This document shows positions 54,620 to 63,851 of a stretch of DNA of 64,000 bases, one piece after another. This stretch comes from Curvibacter lanceolatus ATCC 14669 (GTDB lineage: Bacteria > Pseudomonadota > Gammaproteobacteria > Burkholderiales > Burkholderiaceae_C), in assembly GCF_000381265.1 (NCBI RefSeq), contig NZ_KB906275.1, positions 23,823 through 87,822 of the forward strand, written 5' to 3'. The translations under genes and the position numbers were made by a program. Under the pieces are notes generated by a model. The model was not told the origin of the DNA. It worked only from the letters and a program-made list of their open reading frames with translations, and made no database searches. Positions within the stretch are counted from its first letter, which is position 1; each line of letters starts with the position of its first letter.

Positions 54620-54813
54620 CGAGCGCCCTTGTGGTCCTTCTGCCCGGTGTTCTGGTGGCGGCCCAGCACCTCGGTGGGCTCGGTCGGAGGCGATTGGGGC
54701 CGGGGTGGCGCCCTGGAGGGGCGGGCTGGGGCGTGACCGGAAGCGGGTGACGCTGCCGGGGATGGCACAGCGGGTTCTGCTGCTGAGGCAGGGCCTGGGT
54801 TCTTGGGGCGCAT
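54616..54813 (-). CDS. Small proline/alanine-rich protein coupled to the VIT gene
   Basis: A 65-residue frame with GGAG seven bases before ATG 54813 and an ATGA overlap into the VIT gene. The product is low-complexity (Pro, Ala, Ser) with a charged end ([15 protein letters not shown]). No membrane segment and no known family. The two translation signals support it as real or at least as a translated leader. Confidence 0.5.
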   Translation of the reverse strand: MRPKNPGPASAAEPAVPSPAASPASGHAPARPSRAPPRPQSPPTEPTEVLGRHQNTGQKDHKGAR

Positions 54814-55019
54814 GGCGTTCTCCAATCGATGAGGGCAAGCCGTCACACAGGCGATCGGCACTTGCACCACCCCCAGCCTAGGCCTGCCGCGAGGGCCAGA
54901 CGGTGCGCCAGGGCACATGGCGCACCCATGAAGATGCAGCCGCGAGGTGGGATGTCGCACAGACCCGGCCGCAGGCAGTGCTCAGGCTGAAGCCTCCTCA
55001 ACCAACTGGACAGACGACC

Positions 55020-55673
55020 ATGAAGACTGATTCGCAGCTGCAGCAAGACGTGATGGCTGAACTGAAGTGGGCCCCCGACGTACACGCCACGCAGATCGGC
55101 GTGGAGGTGAAGAACGGCATCGTGACCCTGGCCGGAGAGGTCAGCAGCTATGCCGAGAAGTGGAACGCCGAACGCGCCACGCAGAAGGTGAATGGCGTGA
55201 AGGCCCTGGCCGTCGAAATGACGGTCAAGCTCACGAGCCTGGTCAAGCGCACGGATGCCGACATTGCCGAGTCGGCGCGCAACATCCTGAACTGGACCGG
55301 CTCTTTGCCAGAAGACGGTATCAAGGTACTGGTGGAGGGTGGCTGGCTCACGCTGTCGGGCGATGTGGAGTGGCAGTACCAGCGCCAGGTGGCCGCCGAA
55401 TGCGTGCGCAACCTGGTGGGCGTGATCGGCGTGAGCAACCAGATCGGCTTGCGGCCTTCGCTGTCGGCCAGCGTGGTCAAGTCGGACATCGAGGCCGCAC
55501 TGAAGCGCCGCGCCGCAGATGACGCCGAGAGCATTGCCGTTGAAGTGAAAGGCAGCGACGTGACCCTGAGCGGCACCGTGCACAGCTGGGCCGAACGCGA
55601 TCTGGCCACGCGCTCTGCCTGGGGGGCTGCAGGCGTGCGCAACGTGGTGGACAAGCTGACCCTGGTCGATTGA
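55020..55673 (+). CDS. BON-domain protein with three BON repeats
   Basis: A 217-residue protein with three BON domains, seen as repeated VEVKNGIVTLAGEVSSYAEK, VLVEGGWLTLSGDVEWQYQR and VEVKGSDVTLSGTVHSWAER. There is no signal peptide, so it may be cytoplasmic, unlike OsmY. BON domains bind phospholipid or small ligands; cytoplasmic three-BON proteins occur next to stress and ion-transport genes. ATG 55020 is chosen by the domain start; no good ribosome-binding site. Confidence 0.88.
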   Translation: MKTDSQLQQDVMAELKWAPDVHATQIGVEVKNGIVTLAGEVSSYAEKWNAERATQKVNGVKALAVEMTVKLTSLVKRTDADIAESARNILNWTGSLPEDGIKVLVEGGWLTLSGDVEWQYQRQVAAECVRNLVGVIGVSNQIGLRPSLSASVVKSDIEAALKRRAADDAESIAVEVKGSDVTLSGTVHSWAERDLATRSAWGAAGVRNVVDKLTLVD

Positions 55674-55766
55674 ACCAGGGGGCACCCAAGGCGCCGCCAT
55701 GCCTTGAACCGCATTGCGGTGCCACCGCCCACAACACATCGGCAGCAAAGCCTGCAGGGAGGGGTC

Positions 55767-55988
55767 ATGGACATCACGACACACTGTGCCCGCATCACCG
55801 AACCGGTGGCCTACCGGGCCGGCAACGGACGCATGCAGCACATTCCCATCGGGCCGTGCCTGGTGGAGATTCTTGACAAGCCCTGGATCGACATCATCTG
55901 GGGCGCCAACGGACAAAGCTCTGCGGCTTTGCCTCTTCAGGCCGTGGAGACCGCGCAGACCCATGGCCATCTGGTGCTGCTCGACTGA
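55767..55988 (+). CDS. Small unknown protein (73 residues)
   Basis: AGGGAGGGG lies a few bases before ATG 55767. The product begins MDITTHCARITEPVAYRAGN and has a central IPIGPCLVEI...WIDIIWG beta-rich stretch, with no signal or membrane segment. I do not recognise a family. Its position between BON and VIT genes suggests a stress-related or ion-related role, not shown. Confidence 0.6.
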   Translation: MDITTHCARITEPVAYRAGNGRMQHIPIGPCLVEILDKPWIDIIWGANGQSSAALPLQAVETAQTHGHLVLLD

Positions 55989-56005
55989 CGGGGCAGCGCC
56001 CCATG

Positions 56006-56509
56006 TCAGGCGGGCCGGGGCTCGGCGCAGGGCAGATCGAACAGGGCCAGGGCCGTCAGGTAGACCGCCGTCAACATCGGGGCGAGATGCGCCGGAGTGA
56101 TCGCGTTCGCAGCGCCTGAGGCGTCATGGAAGACGCGGGCAGGCGCATGGCGGGCCAGGTCGGGCGCCACCACATCGCCGCAGGCGTCCAGCAGGCGCAG
56201 GTCGAGCGCAGCCCACGGCACCAGCGCCGCAGTTGGGCTCGCCGCCTGGCCCAGCGCCTGGCCGTCCACCAGGGTCATGTCGACAATGCCGATCAAACCC
56301 CTGGGGCCCAACAAAGCCAGAAAGACCGACACGCCACGGGGTGTCTGCGCCACCCTGGTGTGGCAGCCCAGGCCCATGGCCTGGAAGCGGCCGGCCAGCC
56401 TTTGCATGCAGGCCTCGAGCCCCGGCAGCACGAGCCGGGTCAAGCGGGTGAAGGTGATGTCCCAAGCGGGCTCGCCAGGGAGGACAGGGGTGGGGCTGGA
56501 TGTGGGCAT
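56006..56509 (-). CDS. Hypothetical protein
   Basis: A 167-residue frame, convergent with the 73-residue gene. It contains LTRLVLPGLEACMQRLAGRF and RGVSVFLALLGPRGLIGIVD, which read like a small alpha/beta fold. Codon use is like the neighbours. No family recognised and no good ribosome-binding site; moderate doubt that it is a real gene. Confidence 0.45.
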   Translation of the reverse strand: MPTSSPTPVLPGEPAWDITFTRLTRLVLPGLEACMQRLAGRFQAMGLGCHTRVAQTPRGVSVFLALLGPRGLIGIVDMTLVDGQALGQAASPTAALVPWAALDLRLLDACGDVVAPDLARHAPARVFHDASGAANAITPAHLAPMLTAVYLTALALFDLPCAEPRPA

Positions 56510-56605
56510 GGTGAGCCCAGTGTAGGAGCCCCCTGCCCACGTCAGCCCCGGAACTGACCGGCGAAGACCCGCCTTGCGCGGCCATGCCCCAGCCCGTGAA
56601 CGACA

Positions 56606-57505
56606 TCAAACCAGGGCCTTGCCGGGGACCGGTGGCGCGTCTGCACCACGGGCCACGGATTCGCCGGCCATGAAGGCGCGGCGCAAGGTGTCGACCTGCT
56701 GGATGGCGCCCTCGAAGGCATCGTTGCCGAGCAGCAGGTGGTGCGGCGGCACATCCAAAGCCACGGCCTGGAGGATGGCCTGGGCGGCGCGCACAGGGTC
56801 GCCCGCCTGCTGGCCCGAACTGGCCCGCACCTGCAGGCGCACCTGGCCGGCGGTGGCCTGGTAGTCGTCGATCTGGAGCGCGCTCTCAGGGGCGGAGCGG
56901 CCGGCCCAGTCGGTGCGAAAGCCACTGGGTTCGACCACCAGCACATGGAGGCCCAGCGGCTCGACCTCTCGCCGGAGGGCCTCGGACAGGCCCACGACGG
57001 CAAACTTGGTGGCGCAATACTGGCCCAGCGCCGGCATGCCGCAAAGGCCGGCCAGGGACGCGATGTTGACAATGCAGCCGCGCCGATGCTTGCGCATGCC
57101 AGGCAGCACGGCCTGGACCATGCGGCTGAGGCCGAAGACGTTGACCTCGAACATCTTTCGGACCTCAGGCTCTTCGCCTTCTTCGACGGCGGCGAAGTAG
57201 CCTATGCCGGCGTTGTTGACCAACACGTCGATGGCACCGAACTGCGTCTGAGCGGCCTGCACCGCGGCAGCCACCTGATCGGGCTGAGTGACGTCCAGCT
57301 TCAACACCAGAACCTGGTCGGTGGCGGCATAGCCGTGCAGGCGGGAGGGGTTGCGTGCGGTGATCACCGTGCGGTAGCCCTTCTGGATGGCCTGCTTGGC
57401 CAACGCCAGGCCAAAGCCGGTGGAACAGCCGGTGATGAACCAGACGGGCGGCAGGGTGGCCAAGGCGGATGGGGAGGCATGGGGGGAAGGGTCGACAACG
57501 TTCAT
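56606..57505 (-). CDS. Short-chain dehydrogenase/reductase
   Basis: A 299-residue classical SDR: WFITGCSTGFGLALAKQ (TGxxxGxG), LVNNAGIGYF, the NIASLAGLCGMP serine and YCATK. Strand 2 ends in ARNP, pointing to NADP. Sequence looks like oxidoreductases acting on ketones or aldehydes. ATG 57505 is preferred over TTG 57532. It follows the aldehyde dehydrogenase in the same direction by 60 bases, a sensible pair for alcohol/aldehyde/acid conversion. Confidence 0.9.
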   Translation of the reverse strand: MNVVDPSPHASPSALATLPPVWFITGCSTGFGLALAKQAIQKGYRTVITARNPSRLHGYAATDQVLVLKLDVTQPDQVAAAVQAAQTQFGAIDVLVNNAGIGYFAAVEEGEEPEVRKMFEVNVFGLSRMVQAVLPGMRKHRRGCIVNIASLAGLCGMPALGQYCATKFAVVGLSEALRREVEPLGLHVLVVEPSGFRTDWAGRSAPESALQIDDYQATAGQVRLQVRASSGQQAGDPVRAAQAILQAVALDVPPHHLLLGNDAFEGAIQQVDTLRRAFMAGESVARGADAPPVPGKALV

Positions 57506-57565
57506 GGGGCGGTCCTGGAAGGGAGATTGCAAAGGGAGGGCTTGGTGCCTTGGTGCGATCGGCGG

Positions 57566-58948
57566 TCAGGCTGGTGACGGAAATTTTCCGGTGCGCACCA
57601 GCTTCTTGTTGATGAACTCCTGGATGCCCAGGTGGCCCAGTTCGCGGCCATAGCCCGAGTGCTTGATGCCGCCGAAGGGCAAGGCGGCTTCGGCCCAATG
57701 GAGGTTGTTGACGAACACCATGCCGGTCTCGATCTGGCTGGCCAGGCGCCTGCCGCGGGCTTCATCCCGGGTCCAGACCGAACCGCCAAGGCCAAAGTCG
57801 CAATCGTTGGCGAGCGCCACCGCAGCCCCTTCGTCTGGAACCCGGTAGAACGACAGCACCGGGCCAAAGAACTCATCGCGAAAAGCCGGGTTGCTCGGTC
57901 GGATGTCGGTGAGGATGGTGGGCTGCATGAACGCGCCGGCCCGGTCCACACGCTGCCCCCCCATGAGCAGGCTGGCGCCCTCTTTCACCGCGGTGCCCAC
58001 CTGGGCCAGCAATTGCTGCAAGGCGGCCTCGGTCGACAGCGGGCCCAGGGTGGTCGTATCGTCCATCGGGTCACCGACCTTCAAGGCCTGGAAGGCGGCC
58101 TTGATTCGGGCCAGAAACTCGTCAGCCACCGAATCGAGCACGATGAAACGCTTGGCCGCGCAGCAGGTCTGCCCACTGTTGTACATGCGGCCCCAGACGG
58201 CCCAGGGGATGGTCAGGTCGAGGTCGGCGTCGTCGAGCACGATGAAGGCATCGCTGCCGCCCAGCTCCAGGGTCGACTTCTTCAGGTTCTGCCCCGCCCG
58301 TGCGGCCACCAGACGGCCTGCGGCCACACTGCCGGTGAGGGCAACGCCCTTCACCCGCGGGTCGTCGATCACCTGATTGCATTGCTCATGCGTGATCAAC
58401 AGGTTGGTGTAGGCGCCCACCGGGGCACCTGCGTCCAGCAGCAGCTTTTCGAAGGCGATGGCACATTGGGGCACACAGCCTGCGTGCTTGACGACCAGCA
58501 CATTGCCCGCCATCAGCTGGGGGCCGGCCACCCGGGCGAGCTGGTAGAACGGGAAGTTCCAGGGCTCGACACAGAACAGCACGCCCAGGGGCGAGTACTC
58601 GAGGTGCGCCTGGCCCAGCAGAGGCCGCAGCGGCGTTGGCGTCAGAAAGGCCTCGGCATTTGTCGCGTAGTAGCTCAGGATGTCGGCGCTGAAATGGGCC
58701 TCACCCCGCGCCTCAACGGCGCGCTTGCCCATCTCCAGGGTGGCAAGGCGGGCGAAGTCATCGGCCTGGGCGTGCAGGCGTGCCGCCGCTTGATGGATGA
58801 CCGCCGAGCGTTCGGCGTAAGGGGCGTGCCTCCATTGTTGAAAGCAGGCTTGTGCACTTGCCAGGGAGGTTTCGAGCTGCGAAGGGCTGAGGTGCTCAAA
58901 GCGCTTGATGAGCTGCCCATTGCTCGGGTTGATGCTCTCGTAGGTCAC
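57566..58948 (-). CDS. NAD(P)-dependent aldehyde dehydrogenase (succinate-semialdehyde type)
   Basis: A 460-residue aldehyde dehydrogenase. It starts YESINPSNGQLIKRFEHL, has FCVEPWNFPFYQL, the glutamate in LELGGSDAF and the active cysteine in GQTCCAAKRF. The length and opening match the short-form succinate-semialdehyde dehydrogenases. GTG 58948 is the start: GGGAG lies nine bases upstream, whereas the longer open frame lacks family sequence. Forms an operon with the SDR. Confidence 0.9.
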   Translation of the reverse strand: MTYESINPSNGQLIKRFEHLSPSQLETSLASAQACFQQWRHAPYAERSAVIHQAAARLHAQADDFARLATLEMGKRAVEARGEAHFSADILSYYATNAEAFLTPTPLRPLLGQAHLEYSPLGVLFCVEPWNFPFYQLARVAGPQLMAGNVLVVKHAGCVPQCAIAFEKLLLDAGAPVGAYTNLLITHEQCNQVIDDPRVKGVALTGSVAAGRLVAARAGQNLKKSTLELGGSDAFIVLDDADLDLTIPWAVWGRMYNSGQTCCAAKRFIVLDSVADEFLARIKAAFQALKVGDPMDDTTTLGPLSTEAALQQLLAQVGTAVKEGASLLMGGQRVDRAGAFMQPTILTDIRPSNPAFRDEFFGPVLSFYRVPDEGAAVALANDCDFGLGGSVWTRDEARGRRLASQIETGMVFVNNLHWAEAALPFGGIKHSGYGRELGHLGIQEFINKKLVRTGKFPSPA

Positions 58949-59131
58949 GGTGTCGTCTCCCAGGCCAGGGCTGCGCGAGGCCGTTGGATGGATCGGAGCC
59001 CCATGCCTGCGAGGGCAGTCAGAGGCCAACGACACCCAGCTTGCCCCTGGCGCACGGCCCGGGTCTGTGCGTTTCGGCACCCAGAAGGCCTGGGCAGGCG
59101 GGGAGGCGGTGGCCAGCCGGAGGCAGCCCCC

Positions 59132-59944
59132 TCAGGGCCTGTGCCTGTAGCTGCCGGGCGTCATGGCGTGGTGGGCCTTGAACGTGCGCTGCAGGTGTGC
59201 CTGATCGGCGAACCCCATGGTGTGCGCCGCTTCGGCCAGGGACATGCCTTGGGACAAGAGCCTTCTTGCGCCGTTGATGCGCAGGTTCTGCAGGTAGCGG
59301 CCGGGCGTCATGTCCAGCGCGAGCTGGAATCGCCGAATGAACTGCGAGGCCGGCATGTTGCAGCGGGCGGCCAATTCCCCCACCGTGATCTTGCGCTCAA
59401 GCTGCGCATGCAAGGTCTCAAGGGCCGGGGCGAGTTCGACGGGCAGAGGCTCGGCGTCTTGCGCCCGCCCGGGGCGGGCCCAGGTGGCGATCCATGCGGG
59501 CAGCTCCACGGCCAAGGCGCATGCGGCAGCATCGGAAGCCAGCGGATCGCAAAAGCTGCTGACCTTTTGAACAACAGCCGGATCGTCGACACAGCGAGAG
59601 AGAAACTCGAGGTGCTCAGGGGGTGTTGACATGTTCCAGACCTGCGCGACCGCTTTGTGCAGCCACGTCGCATCGACGAACAGCATGCGATACGACCAGC
59701 GTTGGCGCGACGAGGGATTGCAGGAATGCACCACCGTGGGTTCGATCAGAACGGCGGTGCCCGCTCTCACGGCATGCGGCCCACTGGGATGGTGGAAGGT
59801 GGCACTCCCCTGATCGACCAACCCGATCGAGTATTCATCGTGGGAATGGGCACGGTAGCAGGCGAGCGTGTCCACACTGACGCGCAGCTCTGCCCAAGGG
59901 GCAGCAGGGTGTCTGTGGATTCGATTTTGGCTGTCAGCAGGCAT
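59132..59944 (-). CDS. AraC-family regulator with cupin sensor
   Basis: A 270-residue regulator. The N-terminal cupin part has YRAHSHDEYSIGLVDQGS, VRAGTAVLIEPTVVHSCNP, typical of the AraC_binding family. The HTH pair has ITVGELAARCNMPASQFIRR and LAEAAHTMGFADQAHLQRTF. It is encoded just after a LysE-type exporter in the same direction, a common pairing in which the regulator controls the exporter. ATG 59944 is chosen by domain start; a 13-base gap to the exporter. Confidence 0.88.
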   Translation of the reverse strand: MPADSQNRIHRHPAAPWAELRVSVDTLACYRAHSHDEYSIGLVDQGSATFHHPSGPHAVRAGTAVLIEPTVVHSCNPSSRQRWSYRMLFVDATWLHKAVAQVWNMSTPPEHLEFLSRCVDDPAVVQKVSSFCDPLASDAAACALAVELPAWIATWARPGRAQDAEPLPVELAPALETLHAQLERKITVGELAARCNMPASQFIRRFQLALDMTPGRYLQNLRINGARRLLSQGMSLAEAAHTMGFADQAHLQRTFKAHHAMTPGSYRHRP

Positions 59945-59957
59945 ATCGAGCGCCAGA

Positions 59958-60563
59958 TTATCCGAGCATGCCGATGACGCACAGCGCCAGCACGGCACCC
60001 ATCGTTCTGTTGAATGCCCGCTGCCGCGCGGGCAAGGTCAGCCATTGCGCCAGCGCCCTGCCGACCCAGGCCCAGCTGCCTACGCCCACAAAGCAGGCCA
60101 GCAGGGAAACGGCCACAAAAAGCCACCGAGCCTGCGGCACGTTCTCTTGCGGCAGCACGAACAGGCTGACGCCAGAAAGTGCAACGATCCATGCCTTGGG
60201 ATTGAGCGACTGGGTGAGAACCCCCTCAACCAGGGTTTGGAGACCAGAGCGCCGTGTGGAGGGCACTTTGCCATTCAGCTCAGAGGGAGGTGCGCTTGCG
60301 ATGCGCCAAGCCAGGTAGAACATGTAAGCGGCCCCCACCCAGCGAGCCGCCTGCATGACCCCTGGGTTGCTCAGCACGAGCTCGCCCCCCACGCCCATGA
60401 GCCAGACAACGGATGCGTAGCTCAGACTGGCCCCCAGCACATAGGCCAGCGCCACGCCACGCCTGGCAGCGGCGCCGTGGCGCAGGGCCAGGACGTTGAC
60501 CGGCCCTGGGGTGATCGCCCCGACCAAGGCAAAGCTACCCATCGCCATCAAAAGCAAGCCCAT
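59958..60563 (-). CDS. LysE/RhtB-family amino-acid exporter
   Basis: A 201-residue inner-membrane exporter with six hydrophobic segments. VGAITPGPVNVLALRHG is the family signature in the first helix. ATG 60563 is chosen because GGAGGG lies seven bases upstream; the ATG pair at 60578-60581 lies on that motif. Family members export lysine, threonine or homoserine lactones; the substrate cannot be set. Confidence 0.9.
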   Translation of the reverse strand: MGLLLMAMGSFALVGAITPGPVNVLALRHGAAARRGVALAYVLGASLSYASVVWLMGVGGELVLSNPGVMQAARWVGAAYMFYLAWRIASAPPSELNGKVPSTRRSGLQTLVEGVLTQSLNPKAWIVALSGVSLFVLPQENVPQARWLFVAVSLLACFVGVGSWAWVGRALAQWLTLPARQRAFNRTMGAVLALCVIGMLG

Positions 60564-60732
60564 CGACCAACCCTCCATCATCTTGATTCAAGAGGCGGGA
60601 GTGTGTGGCGCACACAGACTTTCGTATTGAACGGAATTGCAAAAGCAAGCGGCCTGCTGCCCAAGTGTTGGCATGGCGTGAATGCCCATGCCAACTCGAG
60701 CTTGAGAAGTGCGCAACGCAGGCGCCCCAGGT

Positions 60733-61155
60733 CTACAAGGCCTTTTTCATGGACGCCAGGTAGAAGCCCTGGATGTAGTTGTCGATGCGGCTGAATTCTT
60801 CGTAGCCCTGCTTCAGGTAGAACTCGCGCGCCTGCCACTCGAAGGTCTCCAGCTTGGCATGATGTGCGCCAAGCTCGCGGGCCTTTTGCTCTGCCGTGGT
60901 CAGCAGGCGCTGGCCCAGGCCTTGACGCCTGACAGCCTCGTCCACAAAGAGCAAGTCCACATTCAACCAGTGCAGAAACACATAGCCGCGCAAGCCGCCC
61001 ACCAACGCGCCGCTGGCGTTCTTGGCGCTGAGCCAGACAGGCTGGACCTGGCCGTACTCCCCCACAACCCGGTAGTTGAACTGGCGCAGGCGCCGGCCCA
61101 GTTCGCCCGATTGGACTTCTTCGGCGCTGGGGGTGTAGATCGCGAGGTCGCTCAT
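60733..61155 (-). CDS. GNAT-family N-acetyltransferase
   Basis: A 140-residue acetyltransferase. VDLLFVDEAVRRQGLGQRLL gives the acetyl-CoA motif A (R-R-Q-G-L-G), followed by LGAHHAKLETFEWQAREFYL, QGYEEF. The C-terminus has the usual strand 6-7. Substrate unknown. The start MSDLAIYTPSAEE is supported by a truncated duplicate of the same N-terminus at 53481-53590. Confidence 0.9.
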   Translation of the reverse strand: MSDLAIYTPSAEEVQSGELGRRLRQFNYRVVGEYGQVQPVWLSAKNASGALVGGLRGYVFLHWLNVDLLFVDEAVRRQGLGQRLLTTAEQKARELGAHHAKLETFEWQAREFYLKQGYEEFSRIDNYIQGFYLASMKKAL

Positions 61156-61514
61156 GGAAGGTCAGCTTGGATGTGGGCGAATTCTGCCCGATGAGTAGGA
61201 CAGGGCATTGAGGCTGATCCCTGGACTGGCGGTACGGCATGGGGGGGTGCGAAGGCCTGTTGGCATGATTCCAGGGGCGGTGTGCCGCATGGGGGGCGTT
61301 AGGCGTCTTGGGTGCTCATTCCACCTGAGCACAGGGGGCCTGGCCCGTCTGCGGTCGATGTTTCACGACCTGCTCGCACTCAAGAATAATGTTTATAAAA
61401 AACAATAACTTAGCCTTGTATTGCGATGTCATTTCTTGGAAATTGGCGAAATGTTTCACGATAACTTTCGTGACTGACAACGATTCGGTATCATGATCCC
61501 CAATTGATTCCAAT
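61156..61514. other. Intergenic region with repeats ahead of the DNA-binding gene
   Basis: The first half is GC-rich with an imperfect direct repeat (GGCGGT...CGGCATGGGGGG near 61228-61247, and again at 61274-61296). From about 61380 it becomes AT-rich, suggesting a promoter. Two exact ATGTTTCACGA copies and an inverted repeat lie here (listed separately). No gene seen. Confidence 0.5.
61358..61473. promoter_or_regulatory. TTTCACGA repeats and inverted repeat upstream of the DNA-binding gene
   Basis: ATGTTTCACGA occurs at 61358-61368 and 61451-61461. The second copy forms the palindrome TCACGA-N6-TCGTGA (61456-61473), about 40 bases before ATG 61515. Probably an operator for autoregulation. 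TGTTTCACG is also one half of the known parS consensus, but the full site is not present. Confidence 0.45.
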
Positions 61515-62216
61515 ATGAGCCAAATTCGATACCTCTCACTGCCCGCTTTGCAACAGCGCCTGGATCAGGAGTTCAATGGGCACGGACCATCCATCGCCAC
61601 GCTCAAGCGCTGGGCCGCGGCGGGGCTTCTGGACACGGCGAGGCAGTACGAACATGGAAAAGATGGTCGAAGCCACCGCGTCAAGTTTGATCTGGCGGTT
61701 GCCAGGCGTTTGATTCTTGCACGCTGGCACCCACGCCAGGACGCCGAGGGGGCACCAGGGGCGTCGCTGGCAGCCGGTTCTGTGACGGCGGCCCTTGGCC
61801 CCACAGGTGGGGAACGCGCAACCCGCACGACCGAATCCGATCCGACGCCCCCAGCAATCCCCATGCTGACGCTGCCCGCGGCAGATTTCCAAGCCATTCA
61901 GGATCAGATGCACAGCTTGAGCGAACAGGTTCAGCAAATGATGGGCAGCCTGCGCGAGATACAACGCGACGCGTCCGACTTCAGGGTCGCCAGGATGGCC
62001 TTGATGCGCAAGTACGACGAATCCAATGCCATGCAATTGCAGCTGATTGCCGAACTCAAGTCGAATCGCGGAGGGGGTGCGGAAGGCAGAGGTGGCGACT
62101 CGATCTTGGAACTGAGTCGGATCGCCGCAGGAATCAGCCGCTTGACGGACAGAGTGGGCGGGCTTGAGGCCAAGCTTGAAGAGGCCAGTTCGACGGCCAG
62201 CCAGCGCAGGCCCTGA
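61515..62216 (+). CDS. Putative DNA-binding protein with coiled-coil region (KfrA-like layout)
   Basis: A 233-residue protein. The first 65 residues look like a winged helix (SLPALQQRLDQEFNGHGPSI, ATLKRWAAAGLLDTARQYEH). A Pro/Ala/Thr linker (80-115) leads to a coiled coil (about 120-230: IQDQMHSLSEQVQQMMGSLR). This is the layout of KfrA-type plasmid proteins, without clear sequence signature. No ribosome-binding site is evident. It may bind the palindromes just upstream. Its place next to the unusual gene-free tail suggests a role in DNA maintenance; inference only. Confidence 0.6.
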   Translation: MSQIRYLSLPALQQRLDQEFNGHGPSIATLKRWAAAGLLDTARQYEHGKDGRSHRVKFDLAVARRLILARWHPRQDAEGAPGASLAAGSVTAALGPTGGERATRTTESDPTPPAIPMLTLPAADFQAIQDQMHSLSEQVQQMMGSLREIQRDASDFRVARMALMRKYDESNAMQLQLIAELKSNRGGGAEGRGGDSILELSRIAAGISRLTDRVGGLEAKLEEASSTASQRRP

Positions 62217-62217
62217 A

Positions 62218-62248
62218 GATCCATCGATTTAATTTCATCGATTGGATC
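62218..62248. repeat. Inverted repeat just after the DNA-binding gene
   Basis: GATCCATCGAT and ATCGATTGGATC face each other around an AT-rich loop, with one bulged base. It starts two bases after the stop. No T run follows on either strand, so it is not a standard terminator. Confidence 0.5.
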
Positions 62249-63753
62249 AAATAAATACTGAAACCACATACCCAGGTAGACGACAAGAGATTGTGGCCGG
62301 CACTTGCACCTGATTCGACGAAGGCACCGCTGTGACCGGCATCAGGCAGGCCAGGCACCTCCAGCAATAGCTGGAAGAAGCGGCATACACGGCATAAGCG
62401 AATCTTTCAAATAGCTCAGAATTGACTACATTCCACGATGACAAGCTGAGCGCAAGACAGCATGCACTGAGCGATGTGTGGTGATCACGCCAGCCCTGCT
62501 CGGGCAAAGCACCGAACTGAATGAGCATCAAAAAAAGAGGGCTTGTGCAGAGACCCTGTTCTCACGAGACCCTCATGCACGGCGCGGAATCTCATCCACA
62601 AGATTTCACGGGTCAGCGTTACCCCTTTGTGTGGACGATGCCTCCCGCGCGTTTTGAGCTGTTTGCAGCCCATTGGGCCCAAGCGGCCAGACGGCACCCG
62701 ACGGCCAATGCAATCAGACAGCCCAGCATGCCCACCCTGCCTATGCCAGGCTACCGCCATCAGGCAAAACCGCCAGACCACCAAGAAGTCATTGAAGAGA
62801 CCGACTACGGCCCAGGCTGCTACAGGCGATGCTGTCAGGCGCTTGCACCTATGGGAAGTTGGCTTGGTCTCTATATAAGCACCGCAAAGCGCCGGAGCTT
62901 CCCACCGGGCCCACCACACCCGACTGCGCGCTGGCGACTCCGAGGGCTGCCTCAGTTCACAGAAGCATCGAGTGAAGTGACCACGCATTACTTGTCAAGC
63001 AAGTGCGCCACCGCCTCGGCAGACTGACATCGACGCAGCGGACTCAAGACAGCCATGAACCCGATACGCCTAGGGCAAAGATGCGCCGACAGTCCGTCGG
63101 CACCGCGACCGCAGACAGGTCGCGCCAATCGCGGCACACCGGCATTTCAAGGCTGAGCGCCCGCACTGACCGGATGACGACAACAACTGGGAAACACGGC
63201 TCAGGTGCATTGGCAAGCACGCCAACGTCGTCCTAACGATCGACGGCCAGGCTCGGAAGAACATGAGGGCATGCAACACCCGCAAAGCGCCTTGCCGTAT
63301 CGACGAGGGCTTGGCATGTGCGCTTGTTGGCGAATGAGCACAAACAGCACAAAAACGCATCAAAAGGCACCCCGCGGCCCTCCGGCGAACTACCTTGCGC
63401 CCACGCCCCTACTTTCATGTCTTTCACCAGCCCCACCGCAGTCTGCACACCACGCAGCGCGCAACAAGTAGATGCACCAATCGGATCCCGTCAAGCGAAC
63501 CTAGCCAGACACGCCACCGGCACAGCCATACACCTCCGGCCTAAGTCAGCAGGGTTTGGAAAACCCGCCCAACGACCCGCGCCCACAACAGGAACCGAGC
63601 CTCCGTATCGCCCCAGCATCCACACAACGCCGCCGGCAGCGCCCCTACCGACAGCGTTCAGAGCAAGCCCATGCACTGCATGCATGTGACCGGCCGCAGG
63701 GGCTCGTCCAAGCACCCGCGACACAAAGGGAAGCACCCCGAACCCCCTACAGG
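62249..63753. other. Long region without supported genes, C-rich on the plus strand toward the end
   Basis: About 1.5 kb with no open frame showing family features or a credible ribosome-binding site. GC is lower at first; from about 62900 the plus strand is visibly C- and A-rich (29 C against 12 G in 63601-63660). A short perfect hairpin GCCGAC-AGTCC-GTCGGC lies at 63085-63101. Confidence 0.6.
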
Positions 63754-63773
63754 CATTCACGCGTGAATACCCA
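63754..63773. repeat. 20-bp repeat with 14-bp palindrome, copy 1
   Basis: CATTCACGCGTGAATACCCA contains the perfect palindrome ATTCACGCGTGAAT at 63755-63768. An identical 20-base copy occurs at 63852-63871. The palindrome has the form of a dimer binding site such as a partition or repressor site. Confidence 0.85.
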
Positions 63774-63851
63774 CCAAGCAGAGCTTTCACACAACACATA
63801 GCCAGCCCCAACACAGAAAGGCCAGAACAGAGACCAGGCGCATTCACACGT

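Noticed and set aside
61451..61473. Full parS site
   Set aside because: Only a half-site (TGTTTCACG) is present; the other arm does not complete the consensus palindrome.
62218..62248. Terminator after the DNA-binding gene
   Set aside because: Inverted repeat with a bulge but no T run after it on the coding strand; listed only as a repeat.
62521..63027. 168-codon frame in the gene-poor tail
   Set aside because: No ribosome-binding site of note, no motif, odd composition (many Pro, Arg, His); treated as chance.
63491..63847. 118-codon minus-strand frame in the tail, Gly/Val-rich
   Set aside because: Composition follows from the G/T-rich minus strand; no start signal or family. Could still be part of a repeat-coding gene, but not supported.
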